Shown here one piece after another: positions 8,987 through 16,781 of a DNA stretch of 64,000 nucleotides; position 1 is the stretch's first letter; each line of letters starts with the position of its first letter. Under the pieces are notes generated by a model. The model saw only the letters and a list, made by a program, of their open reading frames with translations. It ran no database searches and was not told the origin of the DNA. This stretch comes from Haemophilus_A paraphrohaemolyticus_A (GTDB lineage Bacteria; Pseudomonadota; Gammaproteobacteria; Enterobacterales; Pasteurellaceae). Both the position numbers and the translations under genes were made by a program. The DNA lies in contig NZ_QEQF01000003.1 of assembly GCF_003253115.1 (NCBI RefSeq), forward strand, positions 1 to 64,000, read 5' to 3'.

Positions 8987-9062
8987 TGGTGGGCGATACC
9001 GGTCTCGAACCAGTGACCCCCTCCTTGTAAGGGAGGTGCTCTCCCAACTGAGCTAATCGCCC
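8987..9062 (-). tRNA. tRNA-Val(TAC), copy 1
   Basis: 76 nt including encoded CCA. The cloverleaf is complete: acceptor GGGCGAT, D-arm GCTC..GAGC, anticodon loop CTTACAA (TAC), T-arm ACTGG-TTCGAGA-CCGGT. Last of four identical copies transcribed leftward. Confidence 0.97.
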
Positions 9063-9100
9063 GAAACTGAAGTTTCGACTAGTTTAAACACTAAAATAAG

Positions 9101-9176
9101 TGGTGGGCGATACCGGTCTCGAACCAGTGACCCCCTCCTTGTAAGGGAGGTGCTCTCCCAACTGAGCTAATCGCCC
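9101..9176 (-). tRNA. tRNA-Val(TAC), copy 2
   Basis: Identical in sequence to copy 1, CCA encoded. The spacer to copy 1 is 38 bp and contains a small hairpin, CGAAACT / AGTTTCG. Confidence 0.97.
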
Positions 9177-9230
9177 ACTTAAGATAAGCATTTAAACTAA
9201 TGGGAATTTGAAAATGAATACACGTTGAAG

Positions 9231-9306
9231 TGGTGGGCGATACCGGTCTCGAACCAGTGACCCCCTCCTTGTAAGGGAGGTGCTCTCCCAACTGAGCTAA
9301 TCGCCC
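9231..9306 (-). tRNA. tRNA-Val(TAC), copy 3
   Basis: Identical to the other three copies, CCA encoded. Confidence 0.97.
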
Positions 9307-9350
9307 ATTTTCAAATATATTAGATTGTAACAACGGACCACAAAAGAAAG

Positions 9351-9426
9351 TGGTGGGCGATACCGGTCTCGAACCAGTGACCCCCTCCTTGTAAGGGAGG
9401 TGCTCTCCCAACTGAGCTAATCGCCC
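9351..9426 (-). tRNA. tRNA-Val(TAC), copy 4
   Basis: Identical to the other copies and first in the transcription unit, next to the strong promoter at 9442-9469. Confidence 0.97.
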
Positions 9427-9441
9427 GTTGTTGTGTCGTGC

Positions 9442-9469
9442 ATTATAGGGATTTTTCATCGCCCGTCAA
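9442..9469 (-). promoter_or_regulatory. Promoter of the tRNA-Val cluster
   Basis: On the minus strand TTGACG (9464-9469), a 16-bp spacer and TATAAT (9442-9447), then GCACGACAC, a GC-rich discriminator typical of stringently controlled stable RNA. It diverges from gltX. Confidence 0.85.
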
Positions 9470-9613
9470 ACGGATTTTCTCTTTTTATAGTTTATTTGCC
9501 GATTTTTTATGCCAATTTGGCATTTTTTCGGATTATTTGCCTTTAACCCATCTCTTAACAATAGTAGAATAGATAAATCTTTTCTTAAATATATCAATTG
9601 AATAGGCAATAAA

Positions 9614-11053
9614 ATGAACATTGAAACCCTTTTTCCTTTAGATCCAAACGTAAAAGTTCGCACCCGTTTTGCCCCAAGCCCAACAGGTTATTTACACGTT
9701 GGTGGTGCGCGTACGGCACTTTATTCTTGGTTATACGCTAAACATTTCAATGGCGAATTTGTATTACGCATTGAAGATACTGACTTAGAACGCTCAACCC
9801 CAGAAGCTACCCAAGCAATCCTTGAAGGTATGGAGTGGCTTAACCTTTCTTGGGAACACGGCCCTTACTTCCAAACAAAACGTTTTGACCGCTACAATCA
9901 AGTAATCGACCAAATGATCGAACAAGGTTTAGCATACCGCTGCTACTGCACCAAAGAACGTTTAGAAGAGCTGCGCCACACACAAGAACAAAACAAAGAA
10001 AAACCACGGTACGACCGCCATTGTTTACACGATCATAGCCATTCAGTTGATGAGCCACACGTTGTGCGCTTCAAAAACCCAACCGAAGGTTCTGTGGTAT
10101 TCGATGATGCTGTACGTGGTCGCATTGAAATTAGCAATAGCGAATTAGACGACTTAATTATTCGTCGTACCGATGGTTCTCCAACCTACAACTTCTGCGT
10201 GGTAGTGGACGACTGGGATATGGGCATCACGCACGTTGTTCGTGGTGAAGATCACATCAACAACACCCCTCGTCAAATCAATATCTTAAAGGCATTGGGT
10301 GCCCCCATTCCGACTTATGCACACGTTTCAATGATTAACGGCGACGACGGTCAAAAACTCTCAAAACGCCACGGTGCAGTAAGCGTAATGCAATACCGTG
10401 ATGACGGCTACTTACCAGAAGCCCTCATTAATTACCTCGTGCGTTTAGGTTGGGGACACGGCGATCAAGAGATCTTCACCCGTGAAGAGATGATCGAATT
10501 ATTCGACATTCACTCGGTCAGCAAATCGGCAAGTGCGTTCAACACTGAAAAATTACAATGGTTGAACCAACACTATATGCGTAGCCTACCTGCGGAACAC
10601 GTTGCAAAATACCTTGAATGGCATATGGCAGATCAAGGTATCAACACCACAAATGGACCAGCTTTAACAGAAATCATTCCTGTGTTAAGTGAACGCGCAA
10701 AAACCTTAAAAGAATTAGCTACTGCAAGCCGTTATTTCTATGAAGAGTTTGAAACTTACGATGAAAAAGCTGCAGCGAAAAACTTCAAACCTGAAACGGT
10801 TGTACCACTTTCAAAACTATTGGAAAAATTGACCGCTCTAACCGATTGGACAGTTGAAGTAATCCACGATGCAATGAACCAAACTGCCACTGAATTAGAA
10901 ATCGGTATGGGCAAAGTGGGGATGCCATTCCGTTTAGCCGTAACGGGTTCAGGTCAATCGCCATCTATGGACATCACAGCAAAATTAGTCGGTCGTGAAC
11001 GCACTCTTGCACGTGTACAAAAAGCAATCGACTTTATTCAAAAACAAGCATAA
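9614..11053 (+). CDS. gltX: Glutamate--tRNA ligase
   Basis: Charges tRNA-Glu with glutamate in the cytosol. A class I synthetase of 479 residues, the normal length, with the HIGH-type motif in PSPTGYLHVGGART (about 21-34) and KLSKR (near 250). A zinc-type CYC cluster is seen at about 108-112. Single gene between two tRNA loci. Confidence 0.97.
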   Translation: MNIETLFPLDPNVKVRTRFAPSPTGYLHVGGARTALYSWLYAKHFNGEFVLRIEDTDLERSTPEATQAILEGMEWLNLSWEHGPYFQTKRFDRYNQVIDQMIEQGLAYRCYCTKERLEELRHTQEQNKEKPRYDRHCLHDHSHSVDEPHVVRFKNPTEGSVVFDDAVRGRIEISNSELDDLIIRRTDGSPTYNFCVVVDDWDMGITHVVRGEDHINNTPRQINILKALGAPIPTYAHVSMINGDDGQKLSKRHGAVSVMQYRDDGYLPEALINYLVRLGWGHGDQEIFTREEMIELFDIHSVSKSASAFNTEKLQWLNQHYMRSLPAEHVAKYLEWHMADQGINTTNGPALTEIIPVLSERAKTLKELATASRYFYEEFETYDEKAAAKNFKPETVVPLSKLLEKLTALTDWTVEVIHDAMNQTATELEIGMGKVGMPFRLAVTGSGQSPSMDITAKLVGRERTLARVQKAIDFIQKQA

Positions 11054-11068
11054 TTTTAAGAATTACGC

Positions 11069-11097
11069 TTGACAGAATTTGTGGTGGAATTTATTAT
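11069..11097 (+). promoter_or_regulatory. Promoter of tRNA-Ala
   Basis: TTGACA (11069-11074), a 17-bp spacer and TATTAT (11092-11097), 14 bp before the mature tRNA-Ala 5' end. Confidence 0.75.
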
Positions 11098-11110
11098 TTC
11101 AACCACTTAC

Positions 11111-11186
<76 letters not shown>

Positions 11187-11221
11187 AATTCAATACCTAA
11201 GCGGTTCAAAATGAACCTATA

Positions 11222-11256
11222 AAGCCTTGAACCACAACGGTTTAAGGCTTTTTTAT
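11222..11256 (+). terminator. tRNA-Ala terminator (shared 3' cassette)
   Basis: AAGCCTTGAACC-ACAAC-GGTTTAAGGCTT followed by TTTT. The whole 3' flank from 11192 (CCTAAGCGGTTC...) recurs, inverted, at 11408-11473 and after ssrA at 26525-26590. Confidence 0.85.
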
Positions 11257-11282
11257 TGTCCTATTTCACCCTGCCCCTGTCC

Positions 11283-11307
11283 GATAATCGGGATCGAGCC
11301 GACGACC
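11283..11307 (-). repeat. Inverted copy of the tRNA-Ala T-arm
   Basis: 24 of 25 bases match the reverse complement of 11155-11179, the T-arm and 3' acceptor strand of tRNA-Ala. It is probably a scar of an earlier integration or recombination at this tRNA. Confidence 0.7.
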
Positions 11308-11407
11308 CATTTTTAGTAGGAGCATTTTTTATAGTGTAAGAATGAGCCTACTAAACTTCCGACTAAAAATCTAGGCTTTGGCATATTCATTTAGGTTTGA
11401 TTAGGTT

Positions 11408-11491
11408 AATAAAAAAGCCTCAAACCGTTGTGGTTCAAGGCTTTATAGGTTCGTTTTGAACCGCTTAGGTATCTGTTTTGGTGGGCTGGGG
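11408..11491. repeat. Left attachment-site repeat (attL)
   Basis: Matches 26525-26609 with a few mismatches and one indel. It contains a terminator (AAGCCTCAAACC...GGTTCAAGGCTT, leftward), an uptake core (ACCGCTTA), and TTTGGTGGGCTGGGG, which resembles the ssrA 3' end TTTGGTGGAGCTGGGG. It is most simply the original ssrA 3' flank pushed away by integration. The exact crossover cannot be placed. Confidence 0.7.
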
Positions 11492-11555
11492 TCAGCTGAA
11501 TTGATAGACTTAAAGCCTTGTGTTGCAACACTTCTTTAAAATTGAAAAATCGTGC

Positions 11556-11578
11556 GTATAACTAAACGTATAACTAAA
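11556..11578. repeat. Integrase arm-type sites, left end
   Basis: Two direct copies of GTATAACTAAA at a 12-bp period. The same tandem pair, in the same orientation, occurs at the right end (26462-26484), with three more inverted copies near the int start. Distribution at both ends fits arm-type binding sites of a tyrosine recombinase. Confidence 0.65.
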
Positions 11579-12064
11579 ATCAAAAGTCATCATTAAAAAC
11601 GGCTATTTTTTAACAACTGGCAAGCGGTCAGATTTTGCATAGTTCAGCAAAAAAACATCTACCAGAAAATGTTACGCTCCTGATTTTTCAGGAATGCCCA
11701 AAGTTAGAGAGTGTTAAACGTTGCCTTGGTAGTGAGCATAGAAATGCGTTGGCGGTGTATTCTGTCAGTATTTAAGGATTATTTAATAACTGCTTCTCGG
11801 TTTTTTTTGTTGCTTCATTAAAAAAACATCTACCAGAAAAAATGATGCACTCCTTAATTTTCAGGAATCGGAAAATGATGCTTTAGTTCATCTGGTAGTT
11901 TCAACATCTTTCAATCTGCTGAATTGTCAGCGGATTAAATCAAACCAATCTATACCCATCTTCTCTTAGCCGCCAAAACTTCATTATTCACACAACAACA
12001 CTTCATTTTGAACGAAAAAATCTGTGAAAAAATAGAAATAAAATAAAAAAAGTTTCTGAAAATT

Positions 12065-12180
12065 AGTCACTTTTGTCACTTATTTTTAGACTAGAACGTT
12101 GCTATTACTAGCTTTATTAGCAAGTGAGTAAGCAAGTGACTAAAGTGATTCAGTGGCTAAAACAGTGATTAAAAGTGACT
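12065..12180. repeat. Left iteron cluster (AGTCACTT / AAGTGACT)
   Basis: Copies of the octamer and close variants lie at 12065, about 12074, 12122, 12134, 12143, 12151, 12163 and 12173, mostly 9-11 bp apart, thus on one face of the helix. It follows the helicase gene directly. The block 12057-12085 is the exact inverted copy of 24992-25020 at the other end. Confidence 0.75.
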
Positions 12181-12210
12181 AAAAAAGCCCTGCCGACATT
12201 GGCAAGGCTT
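12181..12210 (-). terminator. Terminator of the satellite helicase operon
   Basis: On the minus strand AGCCTTGCCAATGTCGGCAGGGCT forms a hairpin followed by TTTTTT, 50 bp after the helicase stop codon. Confidence 0.8.
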
Positions 12211-12259
12211 TTAAGGCTGATTACTCTATGAAGTGTTTTTGATTTAATTTCACTTCATT

Positions 12260-14011
12260 TTATCCATTTTCCCATTGGGTTATGGTTTTGTGGTAGTCTT
12301 TCCAGAATACATTTAAAACACTGTAACCATCTTTGGCTACCGTGATGATTTGCTTTTTCTCCCCACTCTCTTTGAGTGCATCAGGAAAGGCATTTTTGAA
12401 TGTGGCAAGGTTGATCGGTTTTTGATTCAGGCATTCGCAATAAAGCAAATACGCTCTGTAAAGTGCCTGTTGCTCGCTTTTCTTCGTACGTGTGCTACCC
12501 CATATCATTACGGGCGTTTTGTTAGTGTCGATATAAAACGCCCCCGCAAACGCTGTAAGGTGGTTCGCCTCTCGCTTAACCTCTACGCCCTCATCGGTTG
12601 CCATAAACTCAATCAGTGTGTTTTTCGCCTGTTCTGGCGTGAATTGATTGAGTAGCTTTCTCACTATGCCATAGATTTCTTTTTGCACCTTTTCCGTGAA
12701 GTTTGGGTCACGCTTAGCAACGGGAACGGCTCTATTAAAATGATAGGTAATCCGTCTGCCACTATGCCCGCCATTGCGGTCGGTAAAGCTAATCGGGTGG
12801 TTGGTTGAATACACAAAAACAAATTGCGGTCGGTATTCGATTTCATCACGGTAAAGATTCCTTACTGCTATCAATCCACCCCCTGTGGCATTCTTTAAGC
12901 CGTCAGCCGTACCTATATAGGGTTTTTGGTCTGGGCTTAATATCAGCGTCTTACCAACGGTTTTAGCTAGTCTTATTGGGTCATCAAATCCCGCAATATC
13001 TAAAACTGCAGTATTTTCCCGCCCGTTTAATATGGTAGCTATTTCTTCAAAGACTGACTTGCCCGCCCGTGCTACGCCTGTAACCTCAAGATAGTACTGC
13101 CATTTGTGCTGATTCGTAAGTACCATATATAAGCCCGCCAGAAATGCCCGCTTTTTGAGTTCGTTACCATTGGCAGAATATTCTAACCAATCATCAAAAA
13201 AAGGCGTTTCCGTGCTTTCTAGATTGATTTCATAGTGTTCTATTCCTCTTAAATAGTCATCGGGTCTATGCTCCCTAAATTCGCCCGTGAGCTTATTCAG
13301 TACGCCATTGTTAAAGCCTATCAAGGCATTGTTTACTTCTGGCAAGCGATCAGATTTTAATTTTACCAAGTCAGCGATATTGGTTATTTTGGTGCTTGTG
13401 TAATCTGCGTTTAAGTTGTCTAGAAATTTCAATATTTGGCTTTTTAAATCCTCATCTTCTAGCCGTTCCCAATAAATGCCCGTAAATTCAAAACATCTTC
13501 CCGTTAATCGGTCATAGGCTAGCGGTCTATGATGATAAGCGATAAAGGCTTTCATTATTTCTTTTTGGGTCGGTTTTTCAGAAAGTATCACGCTGTCTGT
13601 ATCCGTCATCGGTTCTTTTCCACTCTCTGCCTCTGCCCGCAATCTTGATAGATATTCGCTCGCATTCTCTACCATTTGGCAAGCCTCATCATAGAAAGCA
13701 ACGTTACAAGCGGTGGAATATTTGGCAAGGTTTGCAATGATGGCGGATTTCTCCGCCTCTTTGAGTTGGCCAGATTGGTAAATGCTTACCGTGCCAATAT
13801 CTACCGCAATTTTAAGCCCGCCCGCTTTCAGCTCTTGCAACTGCTCGCCCCCTAAAATGATAGGCTGATAATCGCTTTCGGCTCTCGTCCATTCTTTCAC
13901 AGCTTGCCATCGGGTTTTATTCCAGGCATCAGCCCCCGCAATAATTTGAACCTCGTAGGCTTTGCCTGTTGGTTGCTTATTCGCAAAAGGTGCATTTTTG
14001 AGTTTTGCCAT
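12260..14011 (-). CDS. P4/D5-type SF3 helicase, satellite replication protein
   Basis: Probable replication initiator helicase of the satellite, 583 residues from the ATG at 14011. The C-terminal half is an SF3/D5-type ATPase: Walker A GVARAGKS (about 312-319), Walker-B-like LILSPDQKP (about 354), and YSTNHPISFTDRN...GRR as sensor and arginine finger. Residues ~150-280 resemble the D5_N region (YDRLTGRCFEFTGIYWERL). The first 140 residues show no primase signature that I can see (no EGYATG, no zinc finger), unlike P4 alpha. The ATG overlaps the upstream stop as TGATG, with GGGAGGGG as ribosome-binding site, so it is translationally coupled; a GTG at 14014 is the alternative start. Confidence 0.85.
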   Translation of the reverse strand: MAKLKNAPFANKQPTGKAYEVQIIAGADAWNKTRWQAVKEWTRAESDYQPIILGGEQLQELKAGGLKIAVDIGTVSIYQSGQLKEAEKSAIIANLAKYSTACNVAFYDEACQMVENASEYLSRLRAEAESGKEPMTDTDSVILSEKPTQKEIMKAFIAYHHRPLAYDRLTGRCFEFTGIYWERLEDEDLKSQILKFLDNLNADYTSTKITNIADLVKLKSDRLPEVNNALIGFNNGVLNKLTGEFREHRPDDYLRGIEHYEINLESTETPFFDDWLEYSANGNELKKRAFLAGLYMVLTNQHKWQYYLEVTGVARAGKSVFEEIATILNGRENTAVLDIAGFDDPIRLAKTVGKTLILSPDQKPYIGTADGLKNATGGGLIAVRNLYRDEIEYRPQFVFVYSTNHPISFTDRNGGHSGRRITYHFNRAVPVAKRDPNFTEKVQKEIYGIVRKLLNQFTPEQAKNTLIEFMATDEGVEVKREANHLTAFAGAFYIDTNKTPVMIWGSTRTKKSEQQALYRAYLLYCECLNQKPINLATFKNAFPDALKESGEKKQIITVAKDGYSVLNVFWKDYHKTITQWENG

Positions 14012-14262
14012 CACGATACCCCTCCCACCAATACTAAGCCATATTTTAACGTTTTAACGGCTAATTTATCCATCTGGTAACGGATATGCTTTTTCGATAT
14101 GCTTAGCTCTTCAGATACTAAGCTCATCATCTCTTCTTTTGTGAGCGTTTTGCCCTTGCCGTTGGTGGCTATACCGCAACCGCTTACTGCAATTTCTAGC
14201 AAGGTTTCCGCATTCTCTAACCGCTTGTAGATAGCGGTAAGAGGTTTAATTAAAGCATTCAT
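14011..14262 (-). CDS. Small satellite protein, unknown
   Basis: 83 residues. It begins MNALIKPLTAIYKRLENAETLLEIAVSGCG and has a C-terminal half that could be a helix-turn-helix (LTKEEMMSLVSEELSISKKHIRYQMDKL). The stop overlaps the helicase start, and GGAGG from the end of the preceding small gene serves as its ribosome-binding site. A DNA-binding accessory of replication is possible. Confidence 0.6.
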   Translation of the reverse strand: MNALIKPLTAIYKRLENAETLLEIAVSGCGIATNGKGKTLTKEEMMSLVSEELSISKKHIRYQMDKLAVKTLKYGLVLVGGVS

Positions 14263-14264
14263 CT

Positions 14265-14441
14265 CTAAACCTCCTCCAACTCTTCCAATCCGCTGAACAT
14301 CAAGGACTTAATGCCTAATAATGCAGTGAATGCATTGCTTAATTCATTGGCTTGAGATTCGGCAATGATAACGGCCTCTAGTAAGCAATATACCTGCCAT
14401 AGTGTCGCTTTTGCTTCTGCTAAGTTATCGTTTTTCATCAT
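14265..14441 (-). CDS. Small satellite protein, 58 residues, unknown
   Basis: Starts ATGATG (14441), mostly helical and acidic (MMKNDNLAEAKATLWQVYCL...), ends LEELEEV then TAG. Its start overlaps the previous stop (AAATGATG) and its last codons supply the ribosome-binding site of the next gene (14262). This tight coupling on both sides is the main evidence that it is real. No family recognised. Confidence 0.6.
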   Translation of the reverse strand: MMKNDNLAEAKATLWQVYCLLEAVIIAESQANELSNAFTALLGIKSLMFSGLEELEEV

Positions 14442-14644
14442 TTCGCCCCTTGCCCTTGCATTCTTGCTTGTAATTCTTGTAGTTTTTCGTAACCGTCAGA
14501 GAGTAGTAGAGATATTCCGCTTAATGCTGTGGCGTGACTTTCATCGTATCTATTCGCGTGTTCGATTAGCTCGCCTAATAAATGATAAGCCGTGTTTAAT
14601 CTGAATAGTGGTTCGTCAAAATCTAGGTAATGTACGTTACGCAT
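14438..14644 (-). CDS. Small satellite protein, 68 residues, unknown
   Basis: MRNVHYLDFDEPLFRLNTAYHLLGELIEHANRYDESHATALSGISLLLSDG..., predicted helical. A ribosome-binding site GGGGG lies just before the ATG, inside the end of the preceding frame (stop at 14637), and its own stop overlaps the next start. It resembles small helper proteins of phage satellites only in size and place. Confidence 0.6.
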   Translation of the reverse strand: MRNVHYLDFDEPLFRLNTAYHLLGELIEHANRYDESHATALSGISLLLSDGYEKLQELQARMQGQGAK

Positions 14645-15434
14645 AGATCCCCCCTAAATCGCTCATAGAACGGGTTAAGTTAAGGGTATAGGATTGGTTG
14701 CCTGTGTAGGCTTTGAGTGTGTAAGGGTTCATTTTGATAGATTCCTTTGTGATATTTTCAGAATCTACCGCTAGACTTTCCACGGTTTGGCGGTAGAACG
14801 TAACGGGGTGGAAAACTGCCCACAAAGGATAGCAGCCAATCAATAAAGATTGCCCGCTACGCTCTACCATTGAGAGAAATACCGCCAGGCGGTTTTCTTT
14901 AGGTGTGCGAATACTACAAACAAAAAAAGCACGGTTATTTTTGGGCGTGCTAGTGTTCGCCTCTGTGGTGTTCAGCTTTCCACGGCTGGCGGTAGATTTT
15001 GCTACCACGTTCGCCATACTACGCCCATTTTTAACCGCTTGCAATCTGTTCATTTTTTCAGGGTTAAGGGTGTAGGATTGGTTGCCTATGTAGGCGTTGA
15101 GTGTGTAAGGGTTCATTTTGAAGGTTTCCGTAAGTTTGTGATTAAAACTTATCGCTTGAACCTTTGAAAGGTGCGATAAGGGTTCAACTACTGCCTTCAA
15201 ACAGTCCGCATTATTCGCACGGTTGCCCGTCTTATTTCTGCGTGTCGCCCTTACCGCCAATTCGATAGATAAACGGATAAAGCCCAGTAAGCCAGATCCA
15301 TTTGTGAAAGGAATTTTGGGTAAAAAAATACCGCTTGTGTAACGGTTGCGGTTACCGTTGAAGGTTGTAGTGTTCGCCATACTACGCCCATTTTTAACCG
15401 CTTGCAATCTGTTCATTTTTTCAGGGGTTAGCAT
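14637..15434 (-). CDS. Ash/Icd-like repeat-region protein, second frame
   Basis: 265 residues from the ATG at 15434, which overlaps the preceding stop (ATGCTAA) and follows GGGAGG. It is composed of two diverged units. The first holds RYTSGIFLPK and RNKTGNRANNADCLKAVVEPLSHL. The second holds AFFVCSIRTPKENRLAVFLSMV and PVTFYRQTVESLAV. Both lead to a second ATG with its own ribosome-binding site (15116 and 14732), each starting MNPYTL.AY.GNQSYTLN. The second unit recalls the Ash / Icd-like families of phage satellites; this is from memory. Whether the long frame or the short internal ones are made is open. Confidence 0.5.
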   Translation of the reverse strand: MLTPEKMNRLQAVKNGRSMANTTTFNGNRNRYTSGIFLPKIPFTNGSGLLGFIRLSIELAVRATRRNKTGNRANNADCLKAVVEPLSHLSKVQAISFNHKLTETFKMNPYTLNAYIGNQSYTLNPEKMNRLQAVKNGRSMANVVAKSTASRGKLNTTEANTSTPKNNRAFFVCSIRTPKENRLAVFLSMVERSGQSLLIGCYPLWAVFHPVTFYRQTVESLAVDSENITKESIKMNPYTLKAYTGNQSYTLNLTRSMSDLGGIYA

Positions 15435-16250
15435 AATTTGCCTCCCTCTAAAATCACATAAAACGGTGCAAAGAACGCACGAGCTTGTTGCTCGCTTTCT
15501 GCCTGTTTGCGTAAGGTGTAAGTTGGTAATTCGGTAATCGCTTTGCGGGTGTTGCAAAGGTCTCTTCTTGCAATGCCTTTGAATAGAAAGGTGTAAAGCA
15601 TAGAAATGCCCTCTAGTAGTTTAGTTAGTAAAAGGACTTGTAACACGCTTTTGAAAAGGTGTAACAAGGGGTCAACTCTAGCTACTAGACTAGCCGTGTT
15701 ATTCGTGCTTAAAGCCTTATTTCCACGTGTCGCCCTTGTTACCAATTTGAGAGAATGGATCACGCCCATAGTGTCAGCGTGCCATTGTTTGAAATGGTAA
15801 ACTTTAGGTAAAAAAATACCGCTTGAATTTCGGTAGCGGATTCCGCTAGTAGCTTTAGTAGTAAGTTCATCATAAACCACACCAGCAACTTCGTCAATAG
15901 ATTTGCGGGTATTGCTTAAATCTCTTCTTGCAATGCCTTTGAATAGATAGGTGTAAAGCATAGAAATGCCCTCTTTTCGTTTAGTTAGTAAGGCTTGTAA
16001 CACGCTTTTGAATAGAATTCTGTAAAGGTGTAACAAGGGTTCAACTACCGCGAAAAGACGGCTCGGGTTATTCGTGCTTAAAGCCTTATTTCCCCGTATC
16101 GCCCTTGTTACCAATTTGAGAGAATGGATCACGCCTGTAGTAAAGCCGTGCCATTGTTTGAAATGGTAAAATTCAGATAAAAAAATACCGCTTGTATAAG
16201 GACTGCGGTTGCCCCTTTTCGTTGTAGTAAATTCAGAATAAACCACGCTT
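14640..16250. repeat. Tandem repeat array of four Ash/Icd-like units
   Basis: Units 1 and 2 (about 15960-16230 and 15600-15870) repeat with a period of 360-369 bp. Units 3 and 4 share a perfect ~55-bp repeat (15009-15063 and 15372-15426) and a second repeat near 14688-14737 and 15071-15121. Units 1-3 keep AAAAAAATACCGCTTG (an uptake core) and a block around ATTATTCGTGCTTAAAGCC or its relatives. Confidence 0.75.
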
Positions 16251-16312
16251 GCAACTTTGCATAGTGATTTATATTCATTTGAAATAGATTGATTATGAAA
16301 TAGGTTCATCAT
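15428..16312 (-). CDS. Ash/Icd-like repeat-region protein, first frame
   Basis: 294 residues from ATG 16312, with CGAGG 7 bases upstream. It consists of two homologous units: SGIFL(S/P)..YHFKQWH, then VIHSLKLVTRA.RGNKALSTNN, then (E/D)PLLHL, then GISMLYT(Y/F)LFKGIARRDL.NTRK. Inside each unit an in-frame ATG (15961 and 15601) has its own GAGGG 7 bases upstream. The final ~57 residues end RKQAESEQQARAFFAPFYVILEGGKL, which resembles the C-terminus of Icd-like host cell division inhibitor proteins. So the short product from 15601 may be the functional one. No experimental role can be claimed. Confidence 0.5.
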   Translation of the reverse strand: MMNLFHNQSISNEYKSLCKVASVVYSEFTTTKRGNRSPYTSGIFLSEFYHFKQWHGFTTGVIHSLKLVTRAIRGNKALSTNNPSRLFAVVEPLLHLYRILFKSVLQALLTKRKEGISMLYTYLFKGIARRDLSNTRKSIDEVAGVVYDELTTKATSGIRYRNSSGIFLPKVYHFKQWHADTMGVIHSLKLVTRATRGNKALSTNNTASLVARVDPLLHLFKSVLQVLLLTKLLEGISMLYTFLFKGIARRDLCNTRKAITELPTYTLRKQAESEQQARAFFAPFYVILEGGKLC

Positions 16313-16368
16313 AAAATAACCTCGTTAATTTGTTTAAATTAGCCTTATGTGTGAGTTTGGAAGTTCAG

Positions 16369-16397
16369 CCCGTACCGTTTTTTGGTACGGGTTTTTT
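16369..16397 (+). terminator. Hairpin with T-run
   Basis: CCCGTACC-N7-GGTACGGG followed by six T on the plus strand. No plus-strand gene is known upstream, so it may stop antisense transcription through the repeat array or act as an RNA element on the minus strand. Confidence 0.65.
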
Positions 16398-16556
16398 ATT
16401 GCCTGTGATTATTGGGTAAATCTCCCAATTAAATTGGGATTCCCTCGCGCGCACGCGTACTGGTCAAAAAACTCTACAAAATTGGGGTCTCCTAAATTTT
16501 AGGCAGCCCCGATTTTTCGGGTCAGTGTGCTTTTGGGGTAATTTCGATTTTTTGAT

Positions 16557-16633
16557 GGCTACCTAGTAGCCCAGTCAGCCCATTTTTACCTCTTTAATTG
16601 GGCTACTAGGTAGCCACCTATATATATATATAT
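16557..16633. repeat. 17-bp perfect inverted repeat beside TA tract
   Basis: GGCTACCTAGTAGCCCA and its exact complement are 25 bp apart, followed at once by (TA)n. There is no T-run on either strand, so it is not an obvious terminator. It could be an origin, a Rep-binding site or a cis element for packaging. Confidence 0.65.
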
Positions 16634-16722
16634 GCCATAGGCATATTATTTTTATCTTGTTTTTTATCTGTGTGTTTATGCCAAAAATAGAGATGTTTTA
16701 TGTGGGCGGTTTAATTTTGGGC

Positions 16723-16780
16723 AAAAACCACCAGTACCAAAATTTAGTCGCTCAAATTGAGCCACTAAAATTTGAGTGGT
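16723..16780 (-). terminator. Long-stem terminator after the 141-residue gene
   Basis: On the minus strand ACCACTCAAATTTTAGTGGCTCAA pairs imperfectly with TTGAGCGACTAAATTTTGG...GGTGGT, then TTTTT. It begins at the stop codon of the gene at 16782. Confidence 0.65.
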
Positions 16781-16781
16781 G

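Larger units (their letters stand above)
11492..12259. other. Left-end non-coding region of the satellite
   Basis: About 770 bp with no gene that I can support. It holds two integrase arm sites (11556-11578), two copies of a ~47-bp repeat (about 11651-11695 and 11822-11868: AAAAACATCTACCAGAAAA followed by a CCTGATTTTTCAGG-type hairpin), a further hairpin GCTGAATTGTCAGC, the left iteron cluster, and the terminator of the helicase operon. Confidence 0.75.
16313..16781. other. Structured intergenic region, possible origin
   Basis: 470 bp without a gene. It contains a rightward terminator-like hairpin (16369-16397), short GC hairpins around 16430-16520, a 17-bp perfect inverted repeat (16557-16573 / 16599-16615), an alternating TA tract (16619-16633), and the terminator of the gene to the right. 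Confidence 0.7.

Noticed and set aside
9091..9459. Open frame across the tRNA-Val cluster (122 codons, minus strand)
   Set aside because: It is a readthrough of the repeated tRNA genes; the repeated peptide RLAQLGEHLPYKEGVTGSRPVSPT is the translated tRNA.
16369..16397. Terminator of a rightward gene
   Set aside because: No rightward gene can be supported upstream, so the structure is listed without assigning it to a gene.
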